Source of the DNA: Anisodus tanguticus
Lineage: Eukaryota > Streptophyta > Magnoliopsida > Solanales > Solanaceae
DNA: 64,000 bases
Direction of reading: 5' to 3'
Assembly (NCBI GenBank): GCA_034509755.1
Contig: CM067539.1
Location: 53,037,513-53,101,512 of the forward strand
This document shows, piece after piece, positions 21,880 to 33,800 of this stretch; position 1 is the stretch's first letter, and each line of letters begins with the position of its first letter. The notes below the pieces were generated by a model. It was not told the DNA's origin. It worked only from the letters and a program-made list of their open reading frames with translations, and did no database searches. Position numbers and translations under genes: made by a program.

Positions 21880-24800
21880 CTGGAGAGTTTAATTGAAAAC
21901 TTTGAGTCAGTAAAACAATTTCAAGAAGTAAAACCATATGAATTCAGCTATTAGCCGCTCCACTTTATGTATTTTTTTCAGCAGAGCATGCTCTACCTAC
22001 TTTGTGAAACATCGTTCTTCAAAATCAAGATGCACATTTCACAAAGATAAACCTTATCGAAGACATTCCATGTAGAAAAACTTACTTTTCTGGAAGCTTC
22101 ATTGTAGGGTAAAGCTCGCGTAATATCTTTACTAACTCAGAGTAGTGTGCAACTGACTCAACCATTAAATATCTACCATTAGCTGAAGGGTTTTCAAATG
22201 CTAGAACATGTGCGAGGGCAACATCTTTCACATTAACCCATGCAAATGTAGCATTTTGGTATGTTTCAGCACCTGTGGTAAAGCAACATGAAACTTCACC
22301 ATGAATTTCAACACTGTAGGAACATGAACAGGACATTAAATAAACTTATGTAACAAAACTACCAAGTTCAATTATCAAAATCAAAAATAAAAACTAACTA
22401 GATAGGTAACAAGGAAGAAGCATGATGGCAAAAGGTAAGGAAGGCAAACTAGTTACTCCTTCCAATCCCAAATCCAAATATATAGGTGCACTTTCTATAT
22501 GGGACTTCTATATTCATTTAATAAACCCTTTTCACTCGAATTCATTTTATTTTTAAATTTAACATTGAAGCAATTTCTCAATCATATTAACTTTTTAACT
22601 ATTATTTTGGGAGTTACATCCACTACTACTCCCTTAGTCCCAATTTATGTGGCACACTTTCTTTTATAGTCTGTCCCAAAAAGAATGTCATATTTCTATA
22701 AGTAAAACCAACTTAGCTTTAAAATTCCTCTTTTACCCTAGTGAAATGATTTGCACTCACACAATTTTTTAGACCACAAATTTCAAAAGTTTTCGTTTCT
22801 TTCATAAACTTTGTGCCAAGTCAAAGGTGCCACATAAATTGGGGTGCAGGGAGTAATATACTAGGTGAATTAAATTGGATCTTACACTCAAACTCCATCT
22901 CCATCCCTTATCAATAGGCAGAGATCATAAAGAGCACACTGCAAGTAGGATGTGGAATCAGTAGATTCAAAGTATCAAAACTATCTCTTTCGAAAGAATT
23001 GAGACACATCGAAATGGTACTAGTGCGATTTGACCAATATGTAAAATTGTCCTCCTAAAAAGATCATTTCCAAATAAATGGGCAATAGTTAGCAGAGGTG
23101 AGCCAGTGGCAAGCAGAAACAAGGTTGAAGTATCGTGTAGACCATTAATACCAATGAAAAGAAAGGAAATAATTAGTTAAGTTATTAATAAGTTCCACTA
23201 AGAATGTGTTTTTGAGCTCATTGCAAACGGAAAAAAATAGAAGTATTTAAACATATTATGAATCACTGTAAAATTAGTGTATGTATTTGTTTACTCATCA
23301 AGATTGAAGAAAAAAATTGTAAGAAAAAGGGTACAAAGTAGACCTATTTAAATTTTCTGAAGTTATCAGAATCAACAGAATAGACATTGATTTGTCAGAT
23401 TCATTCTCTTGAAGAGAAACTTTAGGAAAACAGTTAGGTAACTAATTGTGATTCCTTTTTTATTTTTCCAAATCATAAAAGATGAGTCAAAAGTAAAACA
23501 ACGTAGTTCAAATGACGAGATCAAAGAGAAACCAGTTGCTTTAAGATCAAGCATACCATTTAACAATTGTAAGATGGCAGCACAACTTGTATTAAGTGTT
23601 GGTTGTAACAAACTGCCAATAACCATTGCTGGGTTTATTGTAACCATATCAAAAGCTTTCTCTTTCACAAACTTCCACGCAGCATCCTCAGCCAATGTCT
23701 TCGAAAGTACATACCAGAGCTGGTAAAAGCAACAAAAGATGAGTCCATAATTAGCTCCAAAAATAGAAAGAAATAACTTGAGAGGAGGGGGAGGTAGTTA
23801 AGACCCCAAAAGAGCCATCACCGGGATCTTCCATAAAATCCTTCCTATTATATACATTTTTAAAATAACTTTAGTTGCTCCGCATTTGATACTTATCATA
23901 GTTCTTAAGGTCGCCCCTAATTCTTCCATTTTATCTGCTGCTTGCAGATTCAAACTAACATAAAGTCTAAAAGAAGATGTACTATGCTGAGTTGGTCACT
24001 GTTGTCTAGTTGATCTTTGTGATCCTTGTTAACATTGCCCTTCTCACTTAAGTGGAACAACTTTGCTTCGTGTGGGTTACATAGAATTCTCTTTACCATC
24101 CTTGTCATATTTCTCCCTATTATGCCTCATTTTATTTTTAAAGTGAGCTTGTGGCTAATTCAAGACAAAGAGAATGCTTGACCAAAAAGTGAAATATAAT
24201 CTTTTGCATCTGTAAAATCCCGTTTTTCAACTCTGCACTTTCTTATTTCCTTGAGAATTGTGATCTTGTCTTTCTTCACCCACACAATTAAAAAATGGTC
24301 CCGCTTTTTCATTACTGATTGGTCCTTATTCTATTTATTTTGGTGGTACTTCATTCTAAAAACATGGACCTCTATCATCATCCAAGGATGCTTTCCCGGC
24401 ATAAATCAACCATCTCCCTTATGAAAATATCTTCTTTTCCGTCCTCTTCAGGGGATGCTATTATCTTTTCATCATAATTTCACCTCTAACTATTTTTCTT
24501 GTTGGCAACTCTCAATTGCCACATTTTATGTGGAGGCTATTCTGTTTTCCTGAGCATTTGGTCTTCTCTTTCCACAAAACAAGGTGTTTCAGACTCTTTT
24601 TATTTCAGTCTCGTTCCTTTTATATTTTTCAAGTGGGACTGAAATGAAAAATGGGATACACCTTATTTTGTGGAAGGAGAAGACTAGATGTTGAGAAAAG
24701 CATAACAGCCTCCACATAAAATGGGGCAATAGAGAGTTGCTAACAAGAAAAATAGATGGATGTAAAACTAAGATGAAATGATAATAGCATCCCGTAGAAA

Positions 24801-27800
24801 GGACATAAAAGATGTTTTCATAAAAAGAATGGATAAGGTTGCTTCATACCGAAACACCATCGTCGAATTATGATAAGGTTCATATTTTTCGGAGTGAATT
24901 GTTGCCAAAACAAATAGGGCATGAGGGGAACAACCGATAAAGAAAAATGATTAAAAAACTGAATCATTTCAAATATGTGGACCAAGGATGACGAGATCAC
25001 AATTCTCAAGGCAATCATAAAGTTCAAAATTGAGTTTGAAGATCTTTTGCATTTTACGAGTTGAAAAAACACTCTTTGATGCATATTAGTCACAGAAACA
25101 TTTGAAAAACTAAGGCAAGCCATCTCAAGGAGAAAATATAACTAGATTGTAAAGAGAAAGAGGACTTCAAGCAACCCATATAAGGCAGAGTTGTTTTACT
25201 TTTAAATGAGAAAATTTGGGGTGACGTTAACAAAAATCACGAGATTAATCATCGATCAACTCAAGGGTACATCTTTTAGGATTTACAAGATTTTGGACCT
25301 GCCACCATCAGATAAATTTTTTATATGATGGGAGAAGGGGTGGCGTTCAAAGTTATGATAAGCAGCAAACAATATAATTCCAAGCAGGAGCAACTCAAGT
25401 TATTTTTTTGAAGTGTAGATACAAGGAAGAATCATGCCAGACGGATATCGGAGGTGTTGAAAACCTCAGGAAATGTATAATCTTTTTGCCTTTGTCTTGA
25501 TCTTTAATTAATATCTATTTGTCTTAAACATGATAATTAGTTACCTGTTTATGCATAAATAGGTGTAACGCTTTTTCCAATTCTTATGTTACTAAACTCC
25601 TCTACTAATGCAAAACTAAAGATGTTTTAGTCTTTTAAACAACTGTTTCTATCCATTTCCTTTCAATTGAATATCAACCAATTTTGAGAAATATATGTAT
25701 ATATAGATAGATAGATAGATATATCATACTCTCTTGTCGACCTTCATTAGTTTTACCACTTTGTATATGTATAATTGAAGGATCACTGAATGAATTATTT
25801 TTTGTATGTTATCAAAGTGTCGTGTAATTAAAGAATTGTTTTCAACCACGAATAGACAGAGGCACATCGGCTAGAACCACACTAGCTTTGTCATTGCCCC
25901 AAGCGCAAAGATGTGTATATTGAAGAATTGTGCACTATTCTATTCTCTTTTTAATGGAAAAAAGAGATTTAAAATCTATTGGGACGTAAAATGTTTAAAG
26001 CGTAAACATAAACACCCTTCAATAAAGGGTTCATTCAACACTGTTTAGTAAAAAATATACACTAAAACATATATGTAGTTTTAAAAAAAAATTATAAGGG
26101 CAAAAAAAGGCAGCCCGGTGCACTAAGCTCCCGCTATGCGCGGGGTCCGGGGAAGGGCCGGACCACAAGGGTCTATTGTACACAGCCTTACCTCACATTT
26201 CTGCAAGAATATATATATATATATATATATTATAAACTGACTATTTGAAAATAATGCATAATAAACATCAATTTGGGACAAGTACAACTTTAGTACCTCT
26301 ACCATCCTCCCACGGAAAAGCCAAGTTGTGATAATAAGCCGACACCACTTACGTACAATCCTGCATACACCATTGCTTTTGCAAATAACACGCCAAGCTT
26401 CTTATTAGTTGTACCAGCCTAAAATGTTTTGTTTTGTTCTAGGCTTCACTCCTACCCTCCCATACCCCACTTGTTGGTTTAAACTGGGTATGTTGTTGTT
26501 GGCTTCATTATTGTGCACTATACCGAGGCTTTGTTGCTGAACTTCTAGTCTCATCAAGCAATACTAACTTCTAGTCTCATCAAGCAGTACTGTCTATCTC
26601 ATCTTAGTGTGCAACTTTTTTGTTCAATATTTTGTATCCACTTTTACTTGTCTATTATACTAAAAGTGAATTTTCACTTTTACTTGTACATTGTGGCATA
26701 TCAAGAGAAAAATAATATTTTTTCCTATGTTACCCTTAACATTAACTACTCATTCCCCAAGTCATTTCCCAAAGACTTTTTTGAAATGCGAATAGTCATG
26801 CTTATTATGGTAAAATATGCACTTCATTTATTATTTTTAAAGTGCAAAGTCCATTGTGGACAAGTAAAAGTGAACGAAGGGAGCAATGAAAATATGTGAA
26901 GCTAAAACAGTGACGTACAGGAGTGTTTTCATAGGCATTGTCTACATTTGAAGAAGTATATAAATGAACAAGCTGGGGAGAGATGAGAAAAACAAAAGCA
27001 ACAAGCGAGCACACTCAAAATGTGCAAATCGTGGAAGAGTGTTTTTTTTCAAAATTAGTGTTCTTAATTCACTTAAGATTTGAAATAATTGTTTTTCGAA
27101 AACATTGAATGTTTTTATTATACCTCTACTCAACACACAAGGAGCTTTGGTCTACTAGTTAATTGATTATTACCAGAATGAGGTAAATGCTTCGACTCTT
27201 TGACCTCTTTAAGTTTTTTTCAAATCAGGCTAATAAATTTGCAAAACCATAATATCACAATGACGTTAACCCCTAACTTATATTAGAGAAGCAAGGCACT
27301 TGATCACTGGACTAGAAAGCACTAGTTGTCAAGTAGTTTTAGTTTATATTGCTCAAAGGCTTATGCAAACAATTGCGCTGCAGATGGAAAATGAAAATCA
27401 AGTAAAGCACCTGTGATTCTCTGCAAAAGTCAGGATCTGACCACCATGTCTCATCAACTACCACTTCAGGCGTTCTCGGCTTGCCATTGAAAGCAACTGC
27501 TGCTATAGATGATGTCAAAACCACTCTTCTAACAGACGGTGTCTTTGCAACTGATCCAAGAACATTAAGTGTCCCCTTCAGTGCAGGATCAATCATTTCA
27601 GCCTGCACGTTAACAGTAGGGCTAATCCATTACATCAATAGATTCACCAAAAACTAGAACAGAGATATAGGACCAACAGATCCAAGACGGCTATAGCCAG
27701 TTCCGTAGGAAAGATATTCTTACATTTAACTAGTAAAGGTGCACATCAGTAATCCTTTACGACGGTATCTTAAAATATAGTACTACAGCTAATATAGCTT

Positions 27801-30800
27801 TGATAGCACTTGCTCAACTATTTAACTCCAAAGTCCAATCAACATTTTAGTCTTTCTGTGTCAGTATACACTACGAAAAGATTTTACTAAGCGAATTCAG
27901 AGGCAACAGTTTATGCAGGACTTAAAGTCATTCATAAAAAGATACACACAGATCTTTTGTGAACCTGTAGCTGAACAAATCTTGTATATCAGAATGATTT
28001 TGATGGTTTTCGAAGCTTATTCTGGGTTAAAGGTGAATTGGAGAAAGAGCAGTCTTTTTCCTATTAAGGAAGTTCCTAATATCCAATACTTGGCTGGCAT
28101 CCTTGGGTGCACGGTGGAGAATTTGCCAACTGTCTATCTTGGCATGCCTCTGGAACACAGACACAAGGCAGAGGAAATCTGGGATGGAATTATAGAGAAG
28201 ACAGAGAACAAGTTGGCAAGATGGAAGGCCCATTATCTCTCTTTAGGCGGTAGGCTCACACTGATTAAGTCCGTTTTAGACTCGTTGCCTACTTATGTAA
28301 TGTCATTGTTCCCGATCCCTACCGAAGTGGTAAAGAAGTTAGACAAGCTAAGAAGATAATTTTTGTGGCAAGGCAACAAAGATGGCAAGGGCTATGATTT
28401 GGTAAAATGGAAAACAGTTCAGCTTAGCAAGAAACAAGGGGGGATAGGCATCAGAAACCTGAGGATCCATAATAATAGTCTTCTGATGAAGTGGCTATGG
28501 AGGTATAATGAAGAAGATTTATCTCTATGGAAGGAAGCAATTCAGTGCAAATAGGGACAACAACAACCTTGATGCTCAGATGAGGTCTCTAGTACCTATG
28601 GGGTGAGGTTTGGAGATCCATCAGAAGTTTGTGGGATCAGAAGTTTGTGGGATAAGCTGAAGGAAGACATATGTCTAAGAGTGGGAAATGGTAATAAAAT
28701 ACTATTCTGGAGGGATGTTTGCCTGGATCAAGTTTCTCTGAAGGACTCTTACCTGGATTTATTTTCATCTGCTCAAACCCGAATGAAACAGTAAATGATT
28801 GTTGGTCTCCTCAAGGATGGAATCTATACTTTAGGAGAAACTTGAATGATTGGGAGGTGGAAAGGGTGGCCAAGCTAATGATGGACATTGAGGCCTTCAC
28901 TTGTATAGTTAATGGGCCTGACACCATCAGGTGGAGACACAACCGTGATGGTTTTTTCTCTGTCAACGGGGCATACAAGAGAGGTATTAGGGGTGGTACT
29001 GAGGGCAACTCAGTTTTATGGAGGAATATTTGGAAAAACATAGCACCCACCAAGGTAGAATGTTTCTCTTGGTTAGTTGCTAGAAGGGCATGCCCTACTC
29101 AGGAGGTATTGCAGAAAAAAGGGTTGCCCGTAGCTCCCAGATGCTTTCTGTGTATGGAAGCCATAGAAACAAACAGTCATATTTTTTTTGCATTGTAGAT
29201 TCACTGCCCAAATCTGGACATTTTTTAGTTTCACCAAAGTGAACTAGACAATGCCAAAATACACTGGTGATTTTCTGAGTTGCTGGATTAGAAGAGGGGG
29301 AAGTAAGAGTCAAAAGAAATGGAGGATAATTCCGGCTTGTGTTTGGTGGACAGTTTGGAAAGAAATAAATGAGATGTTTCGAAGATAAGTCCAATTCCAT
29401 TCAGAAAGTGAAGTGGAATTGTATTGTATCTTTCTACTTTGGGTGTAAAGAACTTTGTATAGAAGATGTAGAGGAGATTTTTCAGTTCTCAGGATCCTTG
29501 TAATCTACTGTTTTCTGTTTTCTGTTTTCTTCCTTTCTTTTGTCCCCTTTTGGTGGTCGCCAGCATTCCCCTAAATGCTGAGGAATACAACATTACCATT
29601 TTCAAAAAAAATATATATGCAATTACAATTTTATCAGGAAATTGGAGCAATTTCACAGTATCTTTCATGTGAAGGCATATCAAGTAGATACTGAGTGACT
29701 CGTGCATAAAATAGGAAGTAATCAGAAAATGGTTGGTACTCAGTAGAATAATTTCTTCATCTAGATAATACTCCTTACGCCAATTTATGTGGTTTTGTTT
29801 GGCTGGGCTCAAAGTTGGGCTCAAAGTTTAAGAAAGAAAGGAAAACTTTTGAAACTTGTAGTCTAAACAAGCATTAGACACATGTGACTATAAATCATCT
29901 AGTTAAAGGATAAACTAGAAATTCTAAATCTAAATCATTTTTAAATACAGAAAGGTGACATTCTTTTTGGGATAGATTAAGTAAAAAGTCTGCCACCTAA
30001 ATTGGGACGGAGGGAGTACCATAATAATTTGAAGAATTATCTCTATATACATAGCAGAAAGAACAGAAATTTGTGAAAACAAGGGAAAACTAACTAGCTA
30101 CTAAATTCCAAAGAGCAAGCTTGCAAAAGTAGCTGTGAAAACCATATTTATCAGGAGAATGAGTGAGGAACCTGTGGATCTTTGACTCCATGGTAAAAAG
30201 GAGATGCTGTATGAAATACACCTTCACACCCATCAACCACAGCATCAAAGGCACCTTCTTCCAGCAGGTTTGCTTTGAACAAGTGGAGTCTCTCCTTAGC
30301 TCCATCAAGGGATGTCAAGTGATCTGTTTTTTTTGAATCATCTGCAGGTGGATTCAAAAAAAGATTATTACATTAATATAACACAATAGCAAAAACACTA
30401 AGTGAAGAGCTTACTTAATACTTGGCATAATTTTATCCTCTATGTCACCCTATAATAACAATAGATTCTAAATCAAATAGGAAGCTTCAGAACGTTCTAT
30501 CAAAGTATCTCATATTCAAGATGAGATTCTTGTGTCCATACGGATTCTTCTCTGCCTCCATATTTCTAGATGAATGTAACTTAATTTTGATAATTTTTAG
30601 ATAACAATCTAACATGATAGTAAATCTTCCTTCCTGAGAAAATAAGCATGGATAGTATATCTTCCTTCCTCCTGATAACATGACAGGAGCAGAAGCTTCT
30701 TAGTATCTACGAACAAATTCACGACGAAAAGGAAATTTAAGAAGGAATACAGTTTGAAAATATTTCTATCTGGAATAACAAAGTAAAACTGCAAATGCTT

Positions 30801-33800
30801 ACAATCTATATAATCATTTAAACAGTTCCATCAGCTTGCATCAATGTAAGTATGTTATTAAGATATAACCACAAGGGTGGCTCAGTTGGTTGAGCATGAG
30901 GCTTCCATAATGGAGGTCTCAAGTTCGAAACCCCCTGCCTACGATAGCAGGGGATTTGCCTCCTGGGTCGAGCTCGTCGCACGGGGCTTGCCTAGTGCGG
31001 GCTCTCCTGTGTGGTTTGCGGGTTATTGCATAGGAGCGGGGCTTACCTTGTGCGCACCCGAAGGGTAGCGGCTGCGGGTTCCCATCATAAAAAAGTATGT
31101 TATTAAGATATGTGACGTGCTGATTTAAGTCTGTCTATCTAAGAGGAAAAACACAACAGCCTCTCAAATATATTAAATGGTTTCTTGGACACATTTCATT
31201 CCAATTCTGGTAGAACTGATTTTTAAAGAAAATTGGGATCTCTAAAATAAGAGGTTCTCTACATCGAATAGATCCTGACAAATACGAAATAAGTGTAACC
31301 AAGTAAGTTGTATTCCCGACTAAATGATATACATGTCCTTTGCTTCAATGTATTTTGTTCTTCGCTAAGTTTGCGTTGTTTATGAGTGGATGTAGATCCT
31401 TTAAACAACTTCCCTTCTTGTGATTCTAAGGCTTCATTTATTTTTGTTAAGATTAAAACATTTGAATCTAAATATTAGGATTTGAATACTATAATTAAGA
31501 CTATTTATTTTTCAATATCAAAATGTATAAAACTTGTCTTTTTGTAAAAAAATAATAATATAAAATTCAATTAAAATAGTAAATTAATCTAATATTCTAT
31601 CAACAAAGTATTTTTTTAAGATTTAGACCTAGAAAACAAACAGACTTAAAGGCCTAAGTATACCTGGTCTCTTAAAGGCCTAAGTATACCTGGTCTCTTA
31701 AAGGCCTAAGTTTACCTGGTCTCCTTTTTAGCAGGTTTAATCATAGTAAGGATCCACACATTTGGAGGTCTACTTAGGACATAGTCAAACTATCTTAGGC
31801 TAATTCAATACTAAAGATACTCCCTTCGGTTCAAAAATAGCGTCCACTTACCAAATGAATTAATCTTACTTTTCCAGATTTTCCCTTATTAAGTGTTAGG
31901 GGACCAAATCTCAATACATATTTAACTAGGGGCATTTTAGTCAAATTACATGTTTTTATCTAAGAGTTGGTAGTATTTTCTTAAGGGTTGTTCAAATAGC
32001 TAAGTGGACACTTTTTTTGAACCAGAGGGAGTACTCCCTCCGTCCCATATTACTTGGCCACTTTCCATTTTACACGCCCCTTAAGAAATCATAAATAAGA
32101 AGGGTATTTTTACTACACTGCCCTTATCTCTCTCCAATTAATCGGACTCTAATCAATATTGGTTACTTTAAAAAATAATTAGTGTTAAGGGCAAAGTAGG
32201 AAAAACTTAATTAATTCTATCTTGTTTTTAGAAAGTGGTCAAGTTATTTGGTAAGGATATTTTTAGTAATGTGGCCAACTAATATGAGACGGAGGGAGTA
32301 AATTTTATGGGATTGCAAGTCTCCTTACCATCTGATAATTAACAAATATAAAATTATTTAACAATTATTCTCAAAAACTATTCCAACAATAAACTAAAAA
32401 AAACAATAAAATAAAAGCAGCTTCAATCATCATACGGATCCACACATTAGGACTAATTAGGACATAGTCAAACCATCTTAGGTTAACTCAATACTAAAAT
32501 AATTATTACATCGGATAGTAAGTCTCCTTCTTACAACAACATACCTAGTGAAATTCCACATTGTGGGGTCTGGGAGGGTAAAGTGTAAACAGACCTTACC
32601 TCCACCTTGGTAGGTAGATCGGTTGTTTCCGGGAGACCCTCGACTCAAGACAAAGCATAATCACAAGCAAAGCAATAAAAACAAAGCAAGAGTAAAGAGT
32701 AAAGCAAGAGAAACGGTCAGACTCAGATGAGGAATTAAAGAAGTCTAAAGTGCATTCGAACAAAAGAGAGCAGTAGCTAACACAACTAAATAAGCTAAAC
32801 AAAATACAATAAAGAACATATAGCAGCAGAAATCAAACTACAATGGATTATAAAGCAATAATGTGTCTATAAGTGTGATAGGCTAATCGGGCCTACAGTA
32901 ATAACACTACAATTATAAATTTGTAAGCATAAATAGGAATACACTTGAGTACCTACCACTCTTCTACCATAATTTGTGTACTTCACAACCCCCTATCTAA
33001 GGTCACGTCCTCAGTAAGTTACACCTGCGCCATATCCCATCTAATTAACTCTCCTCAATACTTCTTCGGCCTACCTCTACCCCTCATGAACCCGTCCATA
33101 GCCAACCTCTCACACCTCGGCATTGGGACATCTGTGTGTCTCTTCTGCACATGCCCGAACCATCTCAACCTCACTTCCCGCATCTTATCATCCACCGAGA
33201 CCACTCCCACTTTCTCCCGGATATTATCATTTCTAATCTTATCTCTCTTTGTATTCCCACACATCCATTTCAACATCCTCATCTCCACAATTTTCCTCTT
33301 TTGTATTTGCGAAGTCTTGACTGGCCAACACTCCGCCCCATACAACATAGTCGGTCTCACCACCACCCTATAGAACTTGCATTTAAGTTTTAGTAGCACA
33401 TTTTTATCGCACAAGACTCCAGGTGCAAGCCTCCATTTCATGCCCCAATACAATATGTGACATCGTCATCAATGTCTTCATTCCCTTGTATAATAGACCC
33501 TAGGTACTTGAAGCTTCTTTCTTTGAAATGACCTGAGTACCAAGCCTTACCTCCACTCCTGTCTCAGGGTCGCTCCCGTTGCTGAACTTGCACACCAAAT
33601 ATTATGTCTTGGTCCTACTCAACCTGAACCCTTTAGAGTCCAGAGTCTGTCTCCAAACCTCCAGTTTGGTGTTCACTCTGCTGCGAGTCTCATCAATCAG
33701 GACTAGAAAGTCTCCTTCTATCCAATAATTAACAAATATGAAACTATTGCACCAGTCATTCTCAAAAAAAAAACTATTTCAACAATAAAATTTGAATATC

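Noticed and set aside
27905..29617. Possible host gene exons inside intron 2
   Set aside because: The reading is plainly L1 LINE RT and its zinc-binding tail, on the opposite strand to the host gene, with stops and a poly(A) end.
30878..30935. Possible tRNA gene
   Set aside because: The box A and B motifs are present but no tRNA cloverleaf or anticodon arm can be drawn; this is the tRNA-derived head of a SINE.
30877..31068. 63-codon frame starting MAQLVEHEASIMEVSSSKPP
   Set aside because: It is entirely SINE sequence; the box A and box B motifs and the flanking duplication explain it.
32945..33373. 142-codon plus-strand open frame
   Set aside because: It is the antisense of the RTE LINE coding region, whose minus-strand translation shows the conserved RT C-terminal motifs.
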